A DNA stretch of 64,000 nucleotides. Origin: Anaerolineae bacterium (lineage in GTDB: Bacteria; Chloroflexota; Anaerolineae; Promineifilales; Promineifilaceae). The notes under the pieces are model-generated. The model worked only from the letters and a program-made list of their open reading frames with translations, did no database searches and had not been told where the DNA came from. The translations under genes were made by a program, and so were the position numbers. The DNA is taken from contig JAHDWK010000025.1 in NCBI GenBank assembly GCA_023382655.1, positions 39,101-103,100 on the forward strand. The letters run 5' to 3'. This document shows positions 1 through 7,584 of this stretch, one piece after another (position 1 is the stretch's first letter; every line of letters begins with the position of its first letter).

Positions 1-818
1 GCAATTTACATGCGGCGGCGCAGGCGGTGGCAGAGCGGCACGGCCGTTTCCCCACGACGGCCGCCGACTGGATGAAACTGAAAGGGGTGGGTCGCTACAC
101 CGCCGGAGCCATCGCCTCCATTGCTTATGACGAGCCGGCGCCGGTGCTGGATGGCAACGTCATTCGCATCCTCAGTCGCCTGACCGACCTGCCGGATGAT
201 GTGAGCAAAACGGCCACGAAAAATCATCTGTGGCGGTTAGCGGCGGAACTGGTTCCCGCGCAGCGTCCGGGGGACTATAACCAGGCGTTGATGGAGTTGG
301 GGCAGCAGGTTTGCCTCCCGGCACGGCCGTTGTGCCTGCTCTGCCCATTGGCCACGTTGTGCCAGGCACGGCAGCGAGGTACGCAGTGGGAGCGCCCGGT
401 TCGCCCACCGCGTCCCCATACACCCCATTATGATGTGGTGGCGGGCGTCATCTGGCACCGGGAGGAGGCGGGGCGATTTTTGATTGCGCAACGGCCGTTG
501 GACGGCCTACTTGGTGGTTTGTGGGAATTCCCCGGCGGCAAACAAGAAGCAGGCGAAACATTGCCCGCTGCCTTGCAGCGCGAGATTGCCGAAGAATTAG
601 GCATTGAGATTGTGGTGGAGGATTTTCTGACGGCGGTTAAACATGCGTACACCCATTTCCGCATTACCCTGCACGCTTTTCATGCCCGCCACGTAGCCGG
701 GTCGCCGCAAAACATGGGCGTGGCTAACCATGCCTGGGTAACGCTGTCCGATTTGGAACAGTACGCCTTTGCCGTCACCGATCAAAAAATCATCGCCGCT
801 CTCAAAGAATTTGCGTGA
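1..818 (+). CDS. mutY: A/G-specific adenine DNA glycosylase MutY, 5' end outside window
   Basis: Base-excision-repair glycosylase that removes adenine mispaired with 8-oxoguanine. The reading frame is open from the first base (first full codon at position 3, reading NLHAAAQAV, a typical MutY segment), so the N-terminus lies upstream of the window. Visible in order: the helix-hairpin-helix LKGVGRYTAGAI, the catalytic Asp in VLDGNV, a 4Fe-4S cluster motif Cys-x6-Cys-x2-Cys-x5-Cys near 309-363, and a C-terminal Nudix-like domain with the box GGKQEAGET...REIAEELGI, which in MutY recognises 8-oxoG. The GTG at 27 is internal, not the start. The gene ends with TGA at 816-818. Family assignment is secure because all key motifs are present. 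Confidence 0.95.
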   Translation, partial: NLHAAAQAVAERHGRFPTTAADWMKLKGVGRYTAGAIASIAYDEPAPVLDGNVIRILSRLTDLPDDVSKTATKNHLWRLAAELVPAQRPGDYNQALMELGQQVCLPARPLCLLCPLATLCQARQRGTQWERPVRPPRPHTPHYDVVAGVIWHREEAGRFLIAQRPLDGLLGGLWEFPGGKQEAGETLPAALQREIAEELGIEIVVEDFLTAVKHAYTHFRITLHAFHARHVAGSPQNMGVANHAWVTLSDLEQYAFAVTDQKIIAALKEFA

Positions 819-888
819 CGATGAACGAGTGATCTGATGCAGAAACACAACTATTAATGAGTAGTCAATCCCAAACAGAGCATTCCCA

Positions 889-1872
889 ATGAAAGCGTTT
901 ATCTCTTTTTTACGAACAAATTTACTTATAGGTTGTTTAGCATGGTTTGTGGTGAGTTGCAGCACTTCTGTTTCAACAACGCCTTTTAGTCAATCGGCCA
1001 CCCCAATAGTTCCTGCCACATCAGTTGTTTCGGATTTGCAGCCTACATATGCCCCACTTACAGCTACTATATTGCCTACCTCTACCCCAACTCCCATTAC
1101 CATATCCACACCCTTACCTCAAGAAGCACCAACCGTTTTACCAACCCTGTCATCCGATGAAGCTAAAACATTCGTTTTGGAGCTAACTCAAAATAATGGA
1201 GACTGTCTGTTACCCTGTTTTTGGGGTTTTATGCCAGGTAAAACCGATTGGCAAACGGCCGAGCCTTTACTGGCTACATTTGCCTATCAAATCCATTATG
1301 GATCCTCAGATGGGACTTTTTCAGATACCCCAGATGGTGACTCATTCACTGCATGGGTGTATTTGTATTTCCCAGAAATATCTCCAGTGCCTATTAGCTA
1401 TGTTTTTACTGTCCAGGATGGAATCATAACCATGATTGAGGCTCATATATTGCCTACACCAAGCTACGCGCTGCCCACTATCTTGGATACTTATGGCCAA
1501 CCAGATGAAGTGTGGTTACTGACCGCCAAAGCTCCAAGAGAAGGCTTTTTGGGATTCACCCTGACGCTTTTCTACGGGCAACAAGGTTTTATGATGACCT
1601 ATGGCAGCCAAGGCGCCATCGAGGAGGGGAAAGTAAAAAGCTGTTTACCGGCCACAACCTTTGATGAGATGGTGCTAGCCACTTGGTCTCCCCTTGAAGA
1701 GATGACTTATGAAGAAGCTGTCAATCGCACTACTAGCTTTGGAACGACTGAATATGAGCGTTCATTAGAAGAAGCTGCGGGAATGAGCGTAGCCACTTTT
1801 TATGAAATTTTCAAAGACACCGAAGAATCGGTATGTCTGGAAACGCCAACGGAACTGTGGCCTGGACCATAA
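889..1872 (+). CDS. Putative lipoprotein of unknown function
   Basis: A 327-residue protein with a lipoprotein-type signal: charged start, hydrophobic stretch, then a lipobox-like VVSC with the Cys at about residue 24. A Thr/Ser/Pro-rich linker (roughly residues 30-80) follows, with a globular C-terminal part that I do not recognise (it contains LLPCFWGFMPG and a CLPATTFDEM segment). It is expected to be anchored on the outer face of the membrane. No good ribosome-binding site is visible before the ATG at 889. The gene is clearly more AT-rich than its neighbours and contains no copy of the ACGGCCGT octamer that otherwise occurs about every 500 bp, so acquisition from elsewhere is plausible. 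No function is proposed. Confidence 0.75.
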   Translation: MKAFISFLRTNLLIGCLAWFVVSCSTSVSTTPFSQSATPIVPATSVVSDLQPTYAPLTATILPTSTPTPITISTPLPQEAPTVLPTLSSDEAKTFVLELTQNNGDCLLPCFWGFMPGKTDWQTAEPLLATFAYQIHYGSSDGTFSDTPDGDSFTAWVYLYFPEISPVPISYVFTVQDGIITMIEAHILPTPSYALPTILDTYGQPDEVWLLTAKAPREGFLGFTLTLFYGQQGFMMTYGSQGAIEEGKVKSCLPATTFDEMVLATWSPLEEMTYEEAVNRTTSFGTTEYERSLEEAAGMSVATFYEIFKDTEESVCLETPTELWPGP

Positions 1873-1958
1873 CAAATGATTGCGGCACGTTCTTCCCCAG
1901 TTCGTATGGTCACCATTGCTCTGGCATAGTCTTTTTTTGTTACGGCCGTCACCCAAAT

Positions 1959-1985
1959 AAAAAAGCCAGGGATTTTATCCCTGGC
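1959..1985 (-). terminator. Rho-independent terminator of tRNA-Leu
   Basis: Perfect 8-bp stem (GCCAGGGA with TCCCTGGC, positions 1965-1972 and 1978-1985) with a 5-base loop. Read on the minus strand it is followed by a run of T. It lies 11 bases beyond the 3' end of tRNA-Leu, so it most likely ends that transcript. Confidence 0.75.
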
Positions 1986-1995
1986 CTTTCTACTA

Positions 1996-2078
1996 TGCCC
2001 AGGAGAGGACTCGAACCTCCACGTCCGTAAGGACACAGGCCCTCAACCTGCCGCGTATGCCAATTCCGCCACCTGGGC
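1996..2078 (-). tRNA. tRNA-Leu (anticodon GAG)
   Basis: On the minus strand a complete class II tRNA folds: acceptor GCCCAGG pairing with CCTGGGC (discriminator A at 1996), D arm, anticodon stem with loop TTGAGGG giving anticodon GAG, a long variable arm (GTCC...GGAC) as in tRNA-Leu, and a T arm with TTCGAGT. CCA is not encoded. A consensus promoter lies just upstream and a terminator just downstream, so this is a single-gene transcription unit. Confidence 0.95.
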
Positions 2079-2098
2079 TTATGACCTGAGTGACGCCA

Positions 2099-2126
2099 AT
2101 TATAACCACTGGCTAAAGCCTGTCAA
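2099..2126 (-). promoter_or_regulatory. Sigma70-type promoter for tRNA-Leu
   Basis: On the minus strand TTGACA (2121-2126) is followed by 16 bases and TATAAT (2099-2104). Both hexamers are perfect consensus. The tRNA gene begins 20 bases after the -10 element. Confidence 0.85.
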
Positions 2127-2222
2127 AAGAAAATGTAATGGCGCGTGAGCTTCCTGAAAAAGGCCACGAATTAAACGAATTACACGAATTTTTGCTGGCA
2201 ATCTTCGTGTCCTGCGTGACTC

Positions 2223-3446
2223 CTATTCTAGTAATACTCCAGCGATGGATACGAGTGAGTGATTTTGCTCGTCGGCGGGGCAGTGGTCGTAGGCGACCTG
2301 CACGCCTTCGGTGCTGCCCAGGTATTGCAGCAGCAGGTAGATGGGCGAAAAGCCACAGATGCGGTTTTGGTCTTGCACGGCCGTGATCTGCTCATAAAAA
2401 TTGGCCGCATCCCCACGAATGATCGCCTGCACCAGACGGTCATCCGCCTGGCGCAGGGCGGCGCGACGGCCGTCATCCATCGTGTATTCATCGCCAAAAG
2501 CGGGGCCGACGTGGGCAAAATCTACCGAAGCGATGGCCAACACTTTGCGTCCGACCGTTTCCTTTTTCAGCGTTTCTAATGCCGTCAGCAGCAATTCATC
2601 TTGCGCTGGATGGTGGCCGTTCATCATGAAGTGGTGGAACGAGCCAACCAACACCGGCAGCAGCGGTTTGGGCGTTTGCCCGGCTTGCTGGTAAATGTGG
2701 TGCAGCCACACGGCCGATAATTCAATTGAATGTTCGTGGCGATGGTGCAGTTCCTCGGCAAAAGCGTTGTCCGGGCCGATGGCCTCGGCCAGCCGGTCTA
2801 CCAGTTCCAGATCGGTGGGGATGATGCCGTAGGGGGTGGCGTAATGCTGGCGAGTGAGGGTGAACGTGCCCAGGCCACCTTTGTGGTCGGTGCCAAAGAT
2901 GATGACCAGGTCGGCGTCCAACACCGCCTGGCGGGCACGCTGCCACACTTTGGCGTAGACGGGGCCGCCGCGCGGGTAGTCAATGTGGGGCGAGATGAGG
3001 CCACGGCCGTGCCAGGGCTGCCAGCCGTTCAGGTCATCAGTACGGGCATACTCCGCAAACAACTGGCTCAGGCGGGTGGGTTGCTCCGGGTAGCTGGTCT
3101 TCGCCAGAGCCGGTGGGCGGCAGGGCTGGGCGCGGTATTCGTCCCGTGCGGTCGCCAGTCGCTGTTGTGAGCGGGTGTTATCCAGCAGACATGCTTCATC
3201 CAATTGCGCCAGAGCATCCAGCACCACAGTCAGTTCCAACTCCACGCCCAAATGTTGGCACAATGCCTGATGAATCTCCGCGGTGTCCCGTGACCCATCC
3301 ATAAACAGCAGCATTTGGGCCAACGCCGGCGGCATCACTAACTGGTATGGGGTTAACTGCAACGGGTCATGCAAATACCACATTTGCTGCCCCATATGGT
3401 ACACCGGTTGGTAGTCCAGCAGGCGGAGTTTGGGCTTTTCGGTCAA
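2223..3446 (-). CDS. amrB: MEMO1-family protein (AmmeMemoRadiSam system protein B)
   Basis: The C-terminal two thirds match the MEMO family, which resembles class III extradiol dioxygenases: GLISPHIDYPRGGPVYA, IFGTDHKG, a HEHSIEL segment and GSFHHFM. The His residues in these motifs correspond to the putative metal site of the family. The N-terminal third (about 130 residues, with LLFMDGSRDTAEIHQAL) looks like an added helical domain. The frame is open to a TTG at 3494 inside a repeat. I prefer the TTG at 3446, which has GGAGAG 7-8 bases upstream, but the start is not certain. The usual partners, an AMMECR1-domain protein and a radical SAM protein, are not in this window, so the gene stands alone here. 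The biochemical role of the family is not settled. Confidence 0.85.
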   Translation of the reverse strand: MTEKPKLRLLDYQPVYHMGQQMWYLHDPLQLTPYQLVMPPALAQMLLFMDGSRDTAEIHQALCQHLGVELELTVVLDALAQLDEACLLDNTRSQQRLATARDEYRAQPCRPPALAKTSYPEQPTRLSQLFAEYARTDDLNGWQPWHGRGLISPHIDYPRGGPVYAKVWQRARQAVLDADLVIIFGTDHKGGLGTFTLTRQHYATPYGIIPTDLELVDRLAEAIGPDNAFAEELHHRHEHSIELSAVWLHHIYQQAGQTPKPLLPVLVGSFHHFMMNGHHPAQDELLLTALETLKKETVGRKVLAIASVDFAHVGPAFGDEYTMDDGRRAALRQADDRLVQAIIRGDAANFYEQITAVQDQNRICGFSPIYLLLQYLGSTEGVQVAYDHCPADEQNHSLVSIAGVLLE

Positions 3447-3462
3447 GTTTGCGCTCTCCGTA

Positions 3463-3506
3463 GAGATGAGAGATGGGCAATTTCTAATCTCCAATCTCCA
3501 ATCTCA
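3463..3506. repeat. 7-nt tandem repeat array in spacer
   Basis: Degenerate repeats of AATCTCC (plus strand), with GAGATGAGAG-like complementary units on the left, lie between the divergent amrB and M1 peptidase genes. The sequence type matches the arrays at 15655-15731 and 35501-35556, but here the array does not follow a stop codon. Confidence 0.6.
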
Positions 3507-3572
3507 TTTTTTATTTGTCTAATTGCGTAAAACGGTTCAAACTGGGATGAGTATGGAGAGAGGAATATAAAA

Positions 3573-5078
3573 ATGCAAGCAAGAATAGAGGCTCTTATGG
3601 CAAACATTAAACTGCTGGGGTTGGTGGTGATGGTCGGGCTACTGGTAGGATGTGGCTTTGGTGAGGGGCCGATTGTGGAGGGTGATCCGGCGCCGCGGGT
3701 GACGATTACGCCTACTTCACTGCCGACAGCGGTGAACACGGCCGTACCCGCTAACACCACCACATCGCCCGACACGGCCGTAGTCGCCGATATAGTCGCC
3801 GGTGAACGCTCCATTGGCGACTCCTACGCGCCGGAATTGGGCAACACCGGCTATGATGTGTTGCGCTACACCATCCAGCTCAATCTGGACCCTGCCTTAG
3901 AATATGAATTGGACGGCGCGGTTATCATAGACGCCGTAGCCGCTCTGGATGACCTGGGCGAGATGTCGCTGGACTTCATCGGCTTTGAGATTGATGAACT
4001 GTTGGCAAACGGCCAGCCGGCCGATTTCCGCCGCGAAGAAGGTAAACTCATCATCACCTTGCCCGAACCACTGGCTTCTGAGGAACCGTTCCAGCTAACC
4101 ATTCGCTACCAGGGCGAGGCTGAACAAGAGCCATCGCCTTATGTAGGTTTTGCCAGTTGGTTGGGACTTTTTTATGCGCAGGACGATACGATTTATATCC
4201 TGTCGGAGCCGGACGGTTCGCGTTATTGGTTCCCCAATAATGATCACCCGCGCGACAAGGCAACCTATCGTTTTGAGATTACCGTACCGGAAGGAAACAC
4301 GGCTGTGGCCAACGGCCGTCTCGTCAGCGCCGAAAACAACACTTTCATCTGGGAACACAACTACCCCATGGCCTCTTACCTGGCGACCATTGTGGTGGGC
4401 GATTACGAACGGCTGGAAGGGCAATCCCCGGCGGGCATCCCGCTACGCGACTATATTTTCCCCGCCAGCCAATCCCAATTTGAACGCGCCACCGCTTCCA
4501 GCCGCGAAGCCATTGACTGGATGAGCGATTTATTTGGCGACTACCCTTACGAAGAATTTGGTTTTGTGTCCGTTCACGCGCCCGGCGTCTCTCTGGAAAC
4601 CCAGACGATGGTGCTGTTGTCTACGGGGATGTTTGACGAGCAGACGGCCGTACACGAACTGGCGCACATGTGGTTTGGCGATTGGGTCAGCCTGGATTCC
4701 TGGGGCGAAATGTGGCGCAATGAAGGCTTTGCCACCTACCTCTCTTTCCTTTGGGAATACCGTGACGACCCGGATGGGTTGGAACTGTACATGGAAGGTA
4801 TCCGCGCCTTTTTGGAAGACAACAACGAGCTGGGCAAACCACTGCGCAACCCACCCCCGGCTGAACTATTCAGCGCCTACACCTACGTCGGCGGGGCGCT
4901 CATGATCCATGAACTGCGCCAGGAAATGGGAGACGATGCTTTTTTTGCCGGTCTGAAAAATTATTTCCAGCAATACGCCCACGGCACAGCCAGCGATGAA
5001 GAATTTATCGCGGTAATGGAAGCGGCAGCCAGCAAATCGCTGGCTGCCTTTTTCAGCCGGTGGTTGGAGGGAGAGTAA
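3573..5078 (+). CDS. M1-family zinc metallopeptidase lipoprotein
   Basis: A 501-residue exported aminopeptidase-type enzyme. Residues 1-27 form a lipoprotein signal ending in LVGC27. A Thr/Pro linker follows, then the M1 beta-sheet domain and the thermolysin-like catalytic domain. The zinc motif is HELAH at residues 361-365, followed after 18 residues by the third ligand Glu384 in NEGFATY, the exact M1 spacing. The usual GAMEN-type substrate loop is replaced by SLETQTMV, as in some bacterial relatives. A Tyr in YTYVGGALM is a candidate catalytic Tyr. The protein lacks the long C-terminal helical domain of classical M1 aminopeptidases. The ATG at 3573 has an AGAGG-type ribosome site. A second ATG at 3597 would also give a usable signal peptide. 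Its natural substrate is unknown. Confidence 0.9.
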   Translation: MQARIEALMANIKLLGLVVMVGLLVGCGFGEGPIVEGDPAPRVTITPTSLPTAVNTAVPANTTTSPDTAVVADIVAGERSIGDSYAPELGNTGYDVLRYTIQLNLDPALEYELDGAVIIDAVAALDDLGEMSLDFIGFEIDELLANGQPADFRREEGKLIITLPEPLASEEPFQLTIRYQGEAEQEPSPYVGFASWLGLFYAQDDTIYILSEPDGSRYWFPNNDHPRDKATYRFEITVPEGNTAVANGRLVSAENNTFIWEHNYPMASYLATIVVGDYERLEGQSPAGIPLRDYIFPASQSQFERATASSREAIDWMSDLFGDYPYEEFGFVSVHAPGVSLETQTMVLLSTGMFDEQTAVHELAHMWFGDWVSLDSWGEMWRNEGFATYLSFLWEYRDDPDGLELYMEGIRAFLEDNNELGKPLRNPPPAELFSAYTYVGGALMIHELRQEMGDDAFFAGLKNYFQQYAHGTASDEEFIAVMEAAASKSLAAFFSRWLEGE

Positions 5079-5097
5079 TGAACGCCAACCCTGCCTC

Positions 5098-6654
5098 TCA
5101 CCTTTCGAGGGAGGAGGTATCCATGCCTTCTTCCTGCCAGGTAGAGGGTGGGGTGAGGATTGTCTGCACTTCCTCCGCCCGCATCCGGCCAACCATACGG
5201 TTGAGTTCCCGCCCGGCGACTTCACGCCCACCCAGGCCAAAGGCCAGAGCAGCGGCCAGGGCAATGGCCCCCAGAACCAGCCCAAAGGCCAGATTGACAA
5301 TATCGTCGGCCAGCCCTAACTGGCGTAGGGCCATGGCAATAGCCAGAATGAGGATGGCGATGCGGGCGGCTATACCCCAGACACGGCCGTTGGCCCCACC
5401 GGCGCCAGCGACTACACTTTGCGCCAGATTGGCGAAGTAGAGGCCAAAGGCAATGATCACCAGCGCCAGCACCACGCGGAAGAAGAAATCTACCATCGTG
5501 GTCAAAATGAGCGAAAGCGCCGCAGAATTGAGCAGATCGGCAGCGGCCACGGCCGCAAACAGCATAATGCCCACCAGCAGCAGATAACCCACCAGTTGCG
5601 AGGGGGTGCGCGTTCCGGTGTAAATGATGCCCAGAGAGGCGGGCCAGCGATCAAAACCAATACCGCTGAGGACATCCACCACCAACCCCATCACCAGCCG
5701 GGCAATGAAGTAGGCAATAACCAACACCAGCACAGCGCCGACGAAGGAGGGGATGGCCGTCAGGATGATGGTGAGCATGGAGATAGCCGGCACCGAAATA
5801 GCGGCAATATCCAGCGCATCCAGAGCGGCAATGAGGATGATGAGCATAACGATGGCATAGGTTATGGTGCCCAGCAGCCGGGAAAGCGATTGTTCGCCGC
5901 GCAACCCTACCCGTTCACCCAGGCTGTCTACCACGCGGATGGCCGCCAGCAGGCTGGTGACAAGCTGGCGCAGCACCCGCGCCAGCAGCCAGCCCACCAC
6001 AAAGATGACGATGGCCGAGACGATGTTAGGCAGGTAAGTGAAGAAGGCAGCAGTCGCCTGTTGGAATGGTTCCGACACGGCCGTAACCCCCAACGCCTCC
6101 AATATCGCCGGGATAAACAGCAGGATGATAAGCCAGAACACAGTCACGCCTAATGATTCGCTGATGGAGACCTGTTCCCCTTCGCGCAGCGCCCCGTGTT
6201 GGGTCATGCGCTCATCCAGCTTCGCCATAGCGCTAACTCTTATCACAATCGCCTTGAAAATGACGGCCAGCACCCAGGCCAACAAGAGCAGCAGCAGGGC
6301 CGAAATGAGACCTGGCAGGAAATCGCTGGTAATACGAATCAACAAGGGGTTAATGGCTGCGGCCACAATCACCAAATTCAACCGTTCCACCACAGCCACA
6401 AAGACAAAGATGAGCAATATCCAAAATACGACGGTGGCGATCAGGTTCTCCAGATTGACTTCTGGTAGACCAAAGTCCCGGCTGAAACGGGTAGCCACCC
6501 GCTCATTCAGCCTGACGCGCTGCAACAAACGGCGCAGCAACCCCGCTATCAGCCGGGCCACCACGTAACCGACGATGAGGATAACCAACGCGGCCAACAG
6601 GTTAACCAGGTTGTTACCCAACGTGTTCACGAGAAAATCTTGAAATCTGTCCAT
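5098..6654 (-). CDS. MscS-like multi-pass membrane protein with repeated TM helices
   Basis: A 518-residue, very hydrophobic protein with at least ten predicted membrane segments arranged as internal repeats. The recurring pattern (LVILIVGYVVARLIAGLLRRLL, later IVIFVVGWLLARVLRQLV and LVLVIAYFIARLVMGLV) is the conserved TM-helix repeat found in some mechanosensitive-channel-related proteins. I see no clear MscS beta-domain. The last ~40 residues are cytosolic. An upstream GTG would give six more residues, but the ATG at 6654 has a strong AAGGAG site at good spacing. It overlaps nothing and is convergent with the M1 peptidase gene (19-base gap). Channel activity is inferred from family resemblance only. 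Confidence 0.8.
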   Translation of the reverse strand: MDRFQDFLVNTLGNNLVNLLAALVILIVGYVVARLIAGLLRRLLQRVRLNERVATRFSRDFGLPEVNLENLIATVVFWILLIFVFVAVVERLNLVIVAAAINPLLIRITSDFLPGLISALLLLLLAWVLAVIFKAIVIRVSAMAKLDERMTQHGALREGEQVSISESLGVTVFWLIILLFIPAILEALGVTAVSEPFQQATAAFFTYLPNIVSAIVIFVVGWLLARVLRQLVTSLLAAIRVVDSLGERVGLRGEQSLSRLLGTITYAIVMLIILIAALDALDIAAISVPAISMLTIILTAIPSFVGAVLVLVIAYFIARLVMGLVVDVLSGIGFDRWPASLGIIYTGTRTPSQLVGYLLLVGIMLFAAVAAADLLNSAALSLILTTMVDFFFRVVLALVIIAFGLYFANLAQSVVAGAGGANGRVWGIAARIAILILAIAMALRQLGLADDIVNLAFGLVLGAIALAAALAFGLGGREVAGRELNRMVGRMRAEEVQTILTPPSTWQEEGMDTSSLER

Positions 6655-6688
6655 TTTATTCTCCTTATTCACCTTAACAGACCGAAGT

Positions 6689-6716
6689 CCAATTACTGAT
6701 TACAAATTACCGATCA
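6689..6716 (-). repeat. Stop-anchored heptamer array after the FHA gene
   Basis: Four 7-nt units on the minus strand, each beginning with TGA or TAA: first TGATCGG, then TAATTTG, TAATCAG and TAATTGG. The TGA of the first unit (6714-6716) is the stop codon of the FHA-domain gene. No complementary right arm is obvious. Confidence 0.8.
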
Positions 6717-7400
6717 CGGACAAAGTGGATTAAATCCCAGTGGCCCCAAAACCAGTTCCCACAACGGCCGTAACCCACCACAGTACAGAAGCTGCCCCTG
6801 CTGGTAGCTGTCCAGGACGACGAGCAACAGACCACAACAGCAGGTGAGCAGCACCAACGCCAGCACACAGCCAAGCGCCAGCCGGTTACTCCGGCGGCCT
6901 GGTTGGGCGTCATCGGCGAGCAGGTATTGGTCTTGAGAGTGAGGCGCGACAAGCGGTGATCGGGGAGGTGGTATGACCGGGGGCAGATCGGCCGTATCTT
7001 CGTCCTCCAGGTGAATGGGGGGCGAGGGCATCGTCTGGTGGGGCACGGCCGTCTGGTAAAAAAGCAGGCTAACCGTATCGCCAAACTCAATCCGGTCGCC
7101 GTGGCGTAACGGGGTGACCCCGGTGCAGCGCTGGCCGTTGACAAAGGTGCCATTGGTGCTGCCCAGGTCAGACACGGTAAAGCTGTTGCCCTGCTGCACA
7201 ATCTGGGCGTGCCGTCGTGACATCTCCGGGTCATTGATCACAATTTCATTTTGGGGGGAACGGCCGATGGTGTTGGTGACGGCCGTGATGTCATATCGCT
7301 TGTCTGGCGCTGGCCCGCGTTCCAACACCACATAGGCGGTTGTGCCCTGAGATGGTACGGGTGATGGTCCCGGTGGGGGGCTTAAAGTGAAGTCGCTCAT
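6714..7400 (-). CDS. FHA-domain protein with C-terminal membrane segment
   Basis: A 228-residue protein with a single forkhead-associated domain, a phosphothreonine-binding fold: IGRSPQNEIVI, MSRRHAQI, SDLGSTNGTFVNG and a GDRIEFG segment carry the conserved Gly-Arg, Ser-Arg-His and Asn-Gly positions. A Pro-rich linker and one strong hydrophobic segment follow (LALGCVLALVLLTCCCGLL), then a short hydrophobic tail, so the FHA domain probably faces the cytosol. The open frame extends to 7586, but the ATG at 7400 has AGGAGG five bases upstream. The gene is divergent from the S9 peptidase gene. It probably binds a Ser/Thr-kinase substrate, but no kinase lies nearby. Confidence 0.88.
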   Translation of the reverse strand: MSDFTLSPPPGPSPVPSQGTTAYVVLERGPAPDKRYDITAVTNTIGRSPQNEIVINDPEMSRRHAQIVQQGNSFTVSDLGSTNGTFVNGQRCTGVTPLRHGDRIEFGDTVSLLFYQTAVPHQTMPSPPIHLEDEDTADLPPVIPPPRSPLVAPHSQDQYLLADDAQPGRRSNRLALGCVLALVLLTCCCGLLLVVLDSYQQGQLLYCGGLRPLWELVLGPLGFNPLCP

Positions 7401-7479
7401 CCATTCCTCCTGTGACGGCGTTATGGGAGTATAAAAAGAAAGTGGGCAAGTGTGCAAGTGACAGGTATCACCATTGTAG

Positions 7480-7541
7480 GGGCGAGGCAGTTGGGTGATT
7501 GTTGGTCTGGCGAGGCAAGGTTTTGCCCAACTGCCTCGCCC
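7480..7541. repeat. 16-bp perfect inverted repeat between divergent genes
   Basis: GGGCGAGGCAGTTGGG at 7480-7495 is exactly complementary to 7526-7541, with a 30-base loop that contains a third GGCGAGGC. The element lies in the spacer between the FHA gene and the S9 peptidase gene. Neither arm is followed by a T run, so it looks like a mobile or REP-like hairpin rather than a simple terminator. Confidence 0.85.
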
Positions 7542-7584
7542 TTGTGGTTGGCGATTTTCCTGTTGGCGATTATCATTCAGCCTC

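Noticed and set aside
5419..6568. Long plus-strand frames opposite the MscS-like gene
   Set aside because: They are antisense shadows of a hydrophobic gene; composition (many Gln, His, Asn) is unnatural and the minus-strand protein has clear membrane repeats.
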